Assembly (NCBI GenBank): GCA_036960405.1
Contig: JBALWS010000001.1
Coordinates: 56,242-120,241, forward strand
Direction of reading: 5' to 3'
DNA length: 64,000 nucleotides
Source of the DNA: Motiliproteus sp036960405
Lineage (GTDB): Bacteria; Pseudomonadota; Gammaproteobacteria; Pseudomonadales; Balneatricaceae
Below, one piece after another: positions 27,612-34,043 of the stretch. The notes under the pieces are model-generated. The model was not told the DNA's origin. It saw only the letters and a program-made list of their open reading frames with translations, and made no database searches. How positions within the stretch are numbered: position 1 is the stretch's first letter; each line of letters opens with the position of its first letter. The position numbers and the translations under genes were made by a program.

Positions 27612-27950
27612 TTAGATGTCCTTAATAGTACCCTTAGGCAGCATCGCTTGGATGTGCATTTTCTGGAACTTTAGCTCGACAGTTTCCGACACGCTCAACA
27701 CCACGTAGTCATCGTCGACCTTAGTGATCTTACCGAGCAGACCAGCACTGGTTACCACTTCGTCGCCTTTGGCCATCGCCGCAACCAAGGCTTTGTGATC
27801 TTTGGCCCGCTTGCTCTGCGGACGCCAAACCATAAAGTAGAAAATGGCCGCAAAACCAACCAGAAAGATCAAACCAGACAGATCGCCAAACGGACCCGCT
27901 GCACCAGCCGCGCCGGCTTCAGCCATAGCGGGAGAGATAAAAAAGCTCAT
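27612..27950 (-). CDS. yajC: Sec translocon accessory protein YajC
   Basis: A 112-residue small membrane protein of the SecDF-YajC complex. One transmembrane segment lies at about residues 23-43 (LSGLIFLVGFAAIFYFMVWR), followed by RPQSKRAKDHKALVAAMAKG and GDEVVTSAGLLGKI, all family hallmarks. It lies between tgt and secD. Confidence 0.96.
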   Translation of the reverse strand: MSFFISPAMAEAGAAGAAGPFGDLSGLIFLVGFAAIFYFMVWRPQSKRAKDHKALVAAMAKGDEVVTSAGLLGKITKVDDDYVVLSVSETVELKFQKMHIQAMLPKGTIKDI

Positions 27951-28006
27951 TAAAGTCTCCTAAAGGGATTATATCGAAGGTCGTTATTAACGGATTAAAC
28001 CGCCCC

Positions 28007-29122
28007 TCAATCCAGTGTTGGAACGTCAAGACCGCGCTTGCGGTAGAAATCGCCCACAAAGTCGCTCAATTTACCCTGTTCAATTGCACTACGCAATCCG
28101 CTCATCAGGTTTTGATAGTAACGCAGGTTATGAATGGTATTGAGCTGTGCGCCCAGCATCTCTTTGCATTTATCCAGATGGTACAGATAAGCACGGCTGA
28201 AATTTTGACAGGTGTAGCAATCGCAGTCGGCATCCAACGGCGCCGTGTCGTGGCGGTGTGTTGCATTGCGAATTTTCACCACCCCATTGGAGGTAAACAG
28301 GTGGCCATTGCGAGCGTTACGGGTCGGCATCACGCAATCGAACATATCAACCCCGCGTCGTACGCCTTCAACCAGATCTTCCGGCTTGCCGACGCCCATC
28401 AGGTAACGCGGCCGATCTTCGGGCATCTTCGGCGCCATAAAGTCGAGCACCTTCATCATCTCGTCTTTGGGCTCGCCCACCGACAGCCCGCCGATGGCGT
28501 AACCGTCAAAACCGATCTCGGTCAGCCCCTTCAGCGACTCGTCGCGAAGCTCGTCGTACATACCGCCCTGAACGATGCCGAACAGCGCCGACGGGCTATC
28601 ACCGTGCGCGTCTTTAGAGCGCTGAGCCCAACGCAGCGACAACCGCATCGAATCGGCCGCCTCTTTCTCGGTCGCCGGGTACGGCGTGCATTCGTCAAAA
28701 ATCATCACGATATCCGAACCCAGCTCGCGCTGAACCTCCATCGAGCGCTCCGGTGTCAGCTCGACCTTGGAACCATCGACCGGCGACTGGAACTTAACCC
28801 CGTGCTCGGTGATCTTGCGCATCGCCCCCAGGCTGAACACCTGAAAACCACCCGAGTCGGTCAGGATCGGTCCCTGCCACTGGATAAAGTCGTGCAGGTC
28901 ACCGTGCTCTTTCACCACCTCGGTACCTGGCCGCAGCATCAGGTGGAAGGTGTTTCCCAAAATCATATGGGCGCCAGTCTCTACGATATCGCGTGGCAAC
29001 ATTCCCTTGACCGTGCCGTAGGTACCGACCGGCATAAACGCCGGCGTCTCGACATCACCACGCGGAAAGCTCAACCGGCCACGACGCGCTTTGCCGTCGG
29101 TCGCCAGCAATTCGTACTGCAT
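28007..29122 (-). CDS. tgt: Queuine tRNA-ribosyltransferase
   Basis: A 371-residue enzyme that swaps guanine 34 of GUN-anticodon tRNAs for the queuosine precursor preQ1. It has the active-site block LTDSGGFQVFSLG, GGLSVGEPKDEM, and the zinc site CDCYTCQNFSRAYLYHL. The start at 29122 (MQYELLATDGKARRGRL) aligns with other Tgt proteins. A GTG six codons upstream (29140) has a better ribosome-binding site (GGAG), so 377 residues remains possible. It follows queA, the next enzyme of the same pathway, by about 100 bases. Confidence 0.97.
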   Translation of the reverse strand: MQYELLATDGKARRGRLSFPRGDVETPAFMPVGTYGTVKGMLPRDIVETGAHMILGNTFHLMLRPGTEVVKEHGDLHDFIQWQGPILTDSGGFQVFSLGAMRKITEHGVKFQSPVDGSKVELTPERSMEVQRELGSDIVMIFDECTPYPATEKEAADSMRLSLRWAQRSKDAHGDSPSALFGIVQGGMYDELRDESLKGLTEIGFDGYAIGGLSVGEPKDEMMKVLDFMAPKMPEDRPRYLMGVGKPEDLVEGVRRGVDMFDCVMPTRNARNGHLFTSNGVVKIRNATHRHDTAPLDADCDCYTCQNFSRAYLYHLDKCKEMLGAQLNTIHNLRYYQNLMSGLRSAIEQGKLSDFVGDFYRKRGLDVPTLD

Positions 29123-29224
29123 AAAACATTTTCTTGTCACTTATGACTCCAAATAGATCTGTCTAAATCTTTTCATCAACAACCAAGGCACAAACATCAC
29201 CAAGGTAAGTGCGCCAAAGCGCTG

Positions 29225-30265
29225 TTAAATCTGGGTGCGGCGAGTGAGGAACATGGCGTCGCCATAACTGTAAAACCGGTACTTCTGTGCCACCGCCTCG
29301 GCATAGGCCGCGCGGATATTGCCCTGCCCGGCGAAAGCGCTGACCAGCATCAACAGCGTCGATTCGGGCAGGTGAAAGTTGGTCACCAAGCAGTCGATCA
29401 CCGCAAACGCATAACCAGGATAAATAAAGATATCGGTCTCGCCGCTGTAGGGTGCCAACTCGCCAGCATGGTGCTTAGCGGCACTCTCCAGACAACGTAC
29501 GCTGGTGGTGCCGACCGCAATCACCCGTCCGCCACGCGCTTTGGCATCGCGCACCTGCTGACAGACCTGCTCCGAGACCTCGATATATTCTGAATGCATC
29601 TGATGCTCGAGTACTGTTTCGACCTTCACCGGCTGAAAAGTTCCGGCCCCGACATGCAAGGTCACAAAACCCAGATCAACCCCTTCATCGCGTAGCGACT
29701 GCAGCAACGCATCGTCAAAATGCAGCCCCGCCGTCGGCGCCGCCACCGCACCGGGGGCACGGTTGTACACGGTTTGATATCGCTCACGATCCGACTCATG
29801 GTCGTCACGATCCATATAGGGTGGCAGCGGCATATGGCCGATCTCATCGAGCCAGCTCAGCAAGCTGCGCTCACCCTTAAAGCGCACCTCAAACAGCGCC
29901 CCACGACGACCGGTCACCTCGGCCTCCAACTGCCCTTCCAGCAACAGACTGGCACCCGGTTTGGGCGATTTGCTCGAACGGATATGCACCAGCGCGTTAT
30001 GCGCATCGACAACCCGCTCGATCAACATCTCGATCTTGCCGCCGGTCGATTTCTGGCCAAACATCCGCGCCGGAATCACCCGGGTATCGTTAAACACCAT
30101 CAGGTCACCCGGCGCCACCAGCTCCAATAGCTCGGCAAAACCGCGATGGCTGATCTGACCACTATCACCCTCAACACACAGCAACCGACTACCGGTCCGT
30201 TTCTCCGCCGGATGACGAGCGATCAGCTCATCGGGAAGTTCAAAATGAAACTCTTTAACGCGCAT
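29225..30265 (-). CDS. queA: S-adenosylmethionine:tRNA ribosyltransferase-isomerase
   Basis: A 346-residue enzyme that adds the epoxycyclopentane ring to preQ1 on tRNA. The start at 30265 (MRVKEFHFELPDELIARHPA) fits the family; the frame opens 17 codons further upstream. Diagnostic blocks are RHPAEKRTGSRLL, AAPTAGLHFDD and HLPESTLLMLVSAFAG. With tgt it forms the queuosine pair upstream of the sec genes, the same order as in E. coli. Confidence 0.97.
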   Translation of the reverse strand: MRVKEFHFELPDELIARHPAEKRTGSRLLCVEGDSGQISHRGFAELLELVAPGDLMVFNDTRVIPARMFGQKSTGGKIEMLIERVVDAHNALVHIRSSKSPKPGASLLLEGQLEAEVTGRRGALFEVRFKGERSLLSWLDEIGHMPLPPYMDRDDHESDRERYQTVYNRAPGAVAAPTAGLHFDDALLQSLRDEGVDLGFVTLHVGAGTFQPVKVETVLEHQMHSEYIEVSEQVCQQVRDAKARGGRVIAVGTTSVRCLESAAKHHAGELAPYSGETDIFIYPGYAFAVIDCLVTNFHLPESTLLMLVSAFAGQGNIRAAYAEAVAQKYRFYSYGDAMFLTRRTQI

Positions 30266-30322
30266 ACCAGTACAAATTCTCAGCAGAAACCCACAAATCA
30301 ACAATTCGTCGCCCAAGGGGCG

Positions 30323-30350
30323 TTGACCTGCGTAAAAAGCTGCCTATAAT
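30323..30350 (+). promoter_or_regulatory. Promoter of tRNA-Leu
   Basis: TTGACC (30323-30328), 16 bases, then a perfect TATAAT (30345-30350). Transcription would begin near 30357, just before the tRNA at 30366. Confidence 0.85.
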
Positions 30351-30365
30351 ACACGCTCTTTCAGG

Positions 30366-30450
30366 GCCAGTGTGGTGAAATTGGTATACACGACGGATTC
30401 AAAATCCGTTGCCGAAAGGCGTGGCGGTTCGAGTCCGCCCACTGGTACCA
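30366..30450 (+). tRNA. tRNA-Leu (anticodon CAA)
   Basis: An 85-base class II tRNA with encoded CCA. The acceptor stem pairs GCCAGTG with CACTGGT, the anticodon loop is TTCAAAA (CAA), there is a long variable arm (GCC-GAAA-GGC), and the T arm contains GGTTCGAGTCC. A strong terminator follows. Confidence 0.95.
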
Positions 30451-30459
30451 CGAACAAAC

Positions 30460-30493
30460 AAAAAAGCCTCCATCAATCGATGGGGGCTTTTTT
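30460..30493 (+). terminator. Rho-independent terminator after tRNA-Leu
   Basis: AAAAAAGCCTCCATC, loop AATC, GATGGGGGCTTTTTT. It is a long GC-rich stem ending in a T run. Confidence 0.9.
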
Positions 30494-30513
30494 GTTTGTA
30501 TTTTGAGTGGTAA

Positions 30514-30612
30514 CTGGTGGCGACGAGAACCGCTCCGGTTCGACAAATTGCACCGCAATTTGAGACGAGGCGCACCGCGCCGAAGCCCCGCAGGGGGCGA
30601 AACAGCCACCAG
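30514..30612. repeat. Four-hairpin array enclosed by an outer stem
   Basis: The outer arms CTGGTGGC (30514-30521) and GCCACCAG (30605-30612) enclose four hairpins. These are GAACCG/CGGTTC (30527-30541), AAATTGC/GCAATTT (30545-30561, loop ACC), GGCGC/GCGCC (30569-30581, loop ACC) and GCCCC/GGGGC (30585-30598). The arms differ in sequence, so this is not a simple repeat. Confidence 0.7.
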
Positions 30613-31011
30613 CTGTTTTGATCCGCCCGCCCACGGACAGACCTATTCTATTGTTTGCTGGGGATCGCGACAAAAAGGCGCTTTTTCGAAGCGTTATCGC
30701 AAAAATCAAAAAAATCCTAGCTAGGCAAAACCATAGACACTCCCGGTCTATCTACGGTTCCGTCTGTGCGGTTTCTGTGCGTCGCGGTATCCTACTAAAT
30801 TCAACGATATCCAAGATGACTGACTTCAGGTCAGCATCAAAGGCGAGACTAACCGCTTTGATTTACGGGGGCCGTCCGGTCAAACAACCTTCCAGTGGCT
30901 GTTACTTCCTGCGATAAAACTTACATCCATAGAGAGCCGTATCGCTTCCGCTTTGTGGAACAAAGCGGACCGCTAGGGGTTGCTGATATAACGTCAAAAA
31001 CAGCGGCGCAT

Positions 31012-31869
31012 TTATGCATCCGACTGCTTTTGTTTGTTAGGTTTATCCGCTCCCCAGTTTTTTAAAATTGTAGATTCTGATCGGTTCCGTATTTCTTCTA
31101 GAGAATTCAGCACCTTATCTGCAAGAACCCTGAACTTATCCACTTTACTTCTATCTGATATTTTGTGTTTTGCCCCCAAATCCAATTCATTTTGAGCAAA
31201 TGTTAATGCATTGACGGCATTAGCAAATAACTCAATTAAATTTTTGTCTTCGACGGCATGCAGCTCTCGTGGCATTAGAGAAATAATAACTGCTAAATCA
31301 CCAATCATTTGCTGGTCTTCAAATGCCATTTTTGTAGGCATGTAGTGATCACCAGCCGATAAACCTCCATTTATTTCAAATATATTCCTGGTCATCCAGT
31401 GAATGCATTCTTTCAGTTTTTCAGAATTTATTACATACCAATTAACCTCATTGATACCAATAGGTTGAATAAGTGATTTGATTGGCTTGAGTAATTGTTG
31501 GAAGGCTAATTCATAAGAAAAGTGGTTTTCCCACTCTGTGAAATCAGCATACTTAATATGGGATATTGATGAGGGAAGTTCCGTATGCTCAATAAGTGCT
31601 GGCAATATTGTTATTCCGTCTGAACTCAGCTGCTTCATTTTTGCTACGCTGAGCTCCTCGGTAACCCAATTTGATTCAATTGAGCTCTGCGAAACCACAT
31701 AAATAAGATGTGAGGATTGGTCGATACTTTCGTATATTCTTTTTGGAATTGAATCACCTACGGAGATGTCTCGATCGTCAAGAAATGTCCTTAATCCATA
31801 GGACATAAACGATAGATTTAGCTTTTTTACAAAATCTTTGTCTTTGCTTGAATGACTAAGAAAAATCAT
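31012..31869 (-). CDS. TIR-domain protein
   Basis: A 285-residue soluble protein. The N-terminal ~135 residues are a TIR domain: MIFLSHSSKDKDFVKKL at the start, FLDDRDISVGDSI (the BB-loop region) near 29-41, and SNWVTEEL at 66-73, whose Glu72 occupies the position of the catalytic Glu in NAD-hydrolysing TIR domains. Residues about 140-285 are helical, without a recognised domain. TIR proteins in bacteria often act in antiphage defence or as effectors; here no second component (STAND, SIR2, ThsA) is adjacent, so function is inference. The gene is AT-rich compared with its neighbours and isolated beside a tRNA, which suggests horizontal transfer. Confidence 0.85.
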   Translation of the reverse strand: MIFLSHSSKDKDFVKKLNLSFMSYGLRTFLDDRDISVGDSIPKRIYESIDQSSHLIYVVSQSSIESNWVTEELSVAKMKQLSSDGITILPALIEHTELPSSISHIKYADFTEWENHFSYELAFQQLLKPIKSLIQPIGINEVNWYVINSEKLKECIHWMTRNIFEINGGLSAGDHYMPTKMAFEDQQMIGDLAVIISLMPRELHAVEDKNLIELFANAVNALTFAQNELDLGAKHKISDRSKVDKFRVLADKVLNSLEEIRNRSESTILKNWGADKPNKQKQSDA

Positions 31870-31908
31870 AATTCGTCACTATTTTATTGACTGAAAATAT
31901 GGGCTCAA

Positions 31909-31978
31909 ACCTAACGCCTGCTTATAAAAAACAAAAGGGGTCAAGTCTTGTCTTTTGCCTCGGTTTAAAAGGCAAGTT
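31909..31978. repeat. attC-like end and REP/RAYT-like repeat upstream of the TIR gene
   Basis: ACCTAAC (31909-31915) fits the RYYYAAC core of integron attC sites; read on the minus strand it gives GTTAGGT just upstream of the TIR gene. It is followed by GGGGTCAAGTCTTGTCTTTT and a small dyad, TTGCC...GGCAA, which resembles sequences I associate with REP-type transposase elements. No complete attC or transposase is present, so both readings are weak. Confidence 0.3.
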
Positions 31979-32059
31979 GTAGTTATTTCGCTTTTTCATA
32001 ACAGACATAGCGCCAGGCTTTCCCTCTCTCTTTTACAACGCTCTTTTGGTATGAACCGC

Positions 32060-32776
32060 TCAACCCCAATCATCCACCGCGATTTTTTTCATCGCTTGAT
32101 CAGCCGGTCGGATATCGGCGTATAAGCAGATACCTAGCCAGTCAGGCATCGATTTGGCCAGCCGGGCGTTGCCCTGGGTGTTGACCAGCCCTTGTTGCAG
32201 GGCCGCGCCAAGTTCAAGCTCGCCTTGCCAGACCCGCACCAACGAAGCCACGCTGCTACTGATATACAGGTCGACATCCTTGCCGGGGTTTTCGGTACAC
32301 AGATCCACATCGTCCCCCCGAACGATCAGCCACCAGCTTTTATACTGGGCCAGCTCATTGAAAATAAAGCAGATCACCGTTTCTCCACCGGGCAGCGCAG
32401 CGGTTTGCAGACGGCGTTGCAGGTCCCACATCAGAAACTCTACATCCAGCTCATCCTCGCTTAACTGCCCCTGGGCCCAGCGCATTCCCCAGACCGCAAG
32501 GTGCTCGATGATAGGCGCTAACTCTTTGCCGGCGGCAGACAAGAAATAGTCGTACCCCTTGCGCCCCTGCTGCGCTTTGCGAACGATAATACCGGCGTTT
32601 TCCAGCTGCTTAAGCCGCTTGGTCAGCAGCGACGGGGAGATCCGTGACAGACCTCGCTGGAATTCATTAAATCGGTGTGACCCTAACAGCAGCTCCCTCA
32701 AAATCAGCAGCGTCCAGCGCTCACCGATCAGTTCGGTAGCCTTAGCCACCGGACAAAATTGCCCATAGTCCGCCAT
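32060..32776 (-). CDS. HxlR-family winged-helix regulator with C-terminal extension
   Basis: A 238-residue regulator. Residues about 5-95 are an HxlR winged helix (CPVAKATELIGERWTLLILR, then SPSLLTKRLKQLENAGII). Typical HxlR proteins have 100-150 residues; the extra C-terminal part (about 110-238) resembles a small SCP2-like ligand pocket, which is inference. The start at 32776 (MADYGQFCPVAK) fits the family; the frame opens 17 codons earlier. It is divergent from the OsmC-like gene, with a dyad operator between them. HxlR proteins often sense redox or electrophile stress. Confidence 0.85.
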   Translation of the reverse strand: MADYGQFCPVAKATELIGERWTLLILRELLLGSHRFNEFQRGLSRISPSLLTKRLKQLENAGIIVRKAQQGRKGYDYFLSAAGKELAPIIEHLAVWGMRWAQGQLSEDELDVEFLMWDLQRRLQTAALPGGETVICFIFNELAQYKSWWLIVRGDDVDLCTENPGKDVDLYISSSVASLVRVWQGELELGAALQQGLVNTQGNARLAKSMPDWLGICLYADIRPADQAMKKIAVDDWG

Positions 32777-32832
32777 CGTTATGCCTCCCATTGATCGATT
32801 TAGCATAGAGCATTGAGGCTGGGGCAATCCTG

Positions 32833-32865
32833 CTAACTACATAGTTAGTAGTTAAACACTACAGC
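32833..32865. promoter_or_regulatory. Dyad operator between the HxlR and OsmC genes
   Basis: The perfect dyad CTAACTA-CA-TAGTTAG (32833-32848) is followed by an overlapping second dyad, GTAGTTAAACACTAC (arms GTAGT and ACTAC). Paired dyads in a divergent intergenic region are typical HxlR binding sites. Confidence 0.6.
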
Positions 32866-32965
32866 GGGTGAAGTATCGGCAAGGCAGCCATCCCCAGTAA
32901 CCTTTCTCCATCGGCACGGGATGTCGATAACGATGTTAATAACACCACTGCCCAGGAGAGATCCC

Positions 32966-33529
32966 ATGAACATCACCCAACAGCACACTCAGACAGTCAA
33001 TGGCGTCGATGCCGAACAGGTCAAAGCTCTGGCCGGAAAAATTCAAAATGATGCCGAGTACGGAAAATTCACCTTCCGGGCCAACAACCGCTGGATTAAC
33101 GGCACCCGCAATCGTAGTTCGATCCAAGGATTCTTTGCCGGTGGCAAGGAGGATCACAGCCGTAAACAAGCGCTACTGGTCGATGTTGACCAACCCGATT
33201 TCCTTGGCGGCGATAACACCGCACCCAACCCGGTTGAGCACCTGCTGCATTCTCTGGACAGCTGTCTGACCACCACCCTGGTCTACCATGCGTCCGTCCA
33301 GGGGGTTCAGCTTGACGAGGTGGAAACTTGGTCTGAAGGGGATCTTAACGCCCAGGGCTTCTTTGGTATTTCGGATACCGTCGCCAAAGGCTACCAAGGC
33401 ATTCGGGTCAACATGCGTGTTAAAAGCGATGCGAGTAGCGACGAGCTGACCAAGATGGCGATGTACTCCCCAGTATTCGAGATGCTATCCAATGCCGTGC
33501 CGGTCGAGTTTTCTCTGACGACAAGCTAG
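32966..33529 (+). CDS. OsmC-family protein
   Basis: A 187-residue OsmC-like protein. Conserved features are the region NPVEHLLHSLDSCLTTTLVY with the family Cys near residue 102 and a C-terminal SPVFEMLSNAVPVEFSL. Only one of the two Cys residues of peroxide-reducing OsmC/Ohr is evident, so thiol peroxidase activity is uncertain; some members instead bind or process small electrophiles. The start at 32966 has AGGAGAG about six bases upstream. It is probably controlled by the divergent HxlR regulator. Confidence 0.85.
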   Translation: MNITQQHTQTVNGVDAEQVKALAGKIQNDAEYGKFTFRANNRWINGTRNRSSIQGFFAGGKEDHSRKQALLVDVDQPDFLGGDNTAPNPVEHLLHSLDSCLTTTLVYHASVQGVQLDEVETWSEGDLNAQGFFGISDTVAKGYQGIRVNMRVKSDASSDELTKMAMYSPVFEMLSNAVPVEFSLTTS

Positions 33530-33555
33530 CGCCGTGCCTGAAAAACCTGAAATAT

Positions 33556-33590
33556 GAGGGCGACACCCCATCCATGTCTTAGTCGCCCTC
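33556..33590 (+). terminator. Hairpin after the OsmC-like gene
   Basis: GAGGGCGAC (33556-33564) pairs with GTCGCCCTC (33582-33590), a perfect nine-pair stem 27 bases past the stop codon. There is no T run, so it may be a weak or factor-dependent terminator. Confidence 0.45.
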
Positions 33591-33644
33591 GAAGGTCACG
33601 CGTAAACATAACGACCCGATTACTGAAGGTACCGATCCTTAGGT

Positions 33645-33793
33645 AGCCTGAACCTGCCCCAGTTATGGGGGATGCCCATTCTGCTGCGATTAATGTGATC
33701 ACGTCTTAGAAGGTAAGACAGCAACGCCAGGGAGCCTGCGAACACGTCCAAATGCAGAACCGCTTGGGGACTAATTCGTAGGTTCCTTAGGCT
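33645..33793 (+). ncRNA. Candidate structured RNA upstream of the GGDEF-EAL gene
   Basis: A nested set of stems is visible. P1 pairs AGCCT-GAACCT (33645-33655) with AGGTTC and AGGCT (33780-33785 and 33789-33793) around a CTT bulge. P2 pairs TTCTGC (33679-33684) with GCAGAA (33754-33759), extended by CCCA with TGGG. Hairpins GTCTTA-GAAGG-TAAGAC (33703-33719) and CAGG-GAG-CCTG (33728-33738) lie inside. It is followed by CTTTAATAAAAA. It matches no RNA family I recognise; c-di-GMP-I, TPP and cobalamin consensus blocks are absent. The strand is assigned from the downstream gene. Confidence 0.4.
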
Positions 33794-34043
33794 TTAATAA
33801 AAAATACCGGCTAACCCCAGTCACTAAATCAGTGGTTAGTAGCACCTGACATGCATCAACACTCTTAACGTTAATCATTGAGCCGCTATCAACTTTCGAT
33901 ACTATGGCTGACTCACAGGATTTAGTCCTAGCCAATTAACGATAACAATAATAACTAGCGTTTTTTATGACCTACACTCTTCGCTTTTTTCATCATGATG
34001 GACAGTGCTCCGTTGCTCTTCTTGCACAAAGAAGCAACCTCCA

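Larger units (their letters stand above)
30451..31011. other. Intergenic region after tRNA-Leu: terminator and hairpin array
   Basis: About 560 bases with no credible gene. The terminator is followed by a cluster of four short hairpins (30514-30612). The rest, to the end of the TIR gene, contains only a perfect 10-pair inverted repeat, TCCGCTTTGT (30947-30956) with ACAAAGCGGA (30960-30969), which may terminate the TIR transcript although no T run is present. Confidence 0.6.
33530..34043. other. Intergenic region before the GGDEF-EAL gene
   Basis: About 510 bases with no coding signal. It contains the osmC-side inverted repeat (33556-33590), a candidate structured RNA (33645-33793) and a further dyad, CTAACC (33811-33816) with GGTTAG (33834-33839). 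Confidence 0.55.

Noticed and set aside
28112..29146. Open frame (344 codons) opposite tgt
   Set aside because: It is antisense to tgt, which has complete active-site and zinc motifs; no recognisable protein.
30361..30609. Open frame across the tRNA-Leu and its terminator
   Set aside because: It overlaps a complete tRNA and hairpin array; such frames are common false genes at tRNA loci.
33645..33793. Known c-di-GMP, TPP or cobalamin riboswitch
   Set aside because: Some words (GAACCTG) look similar, but the required consensus blocks and their order are missing.
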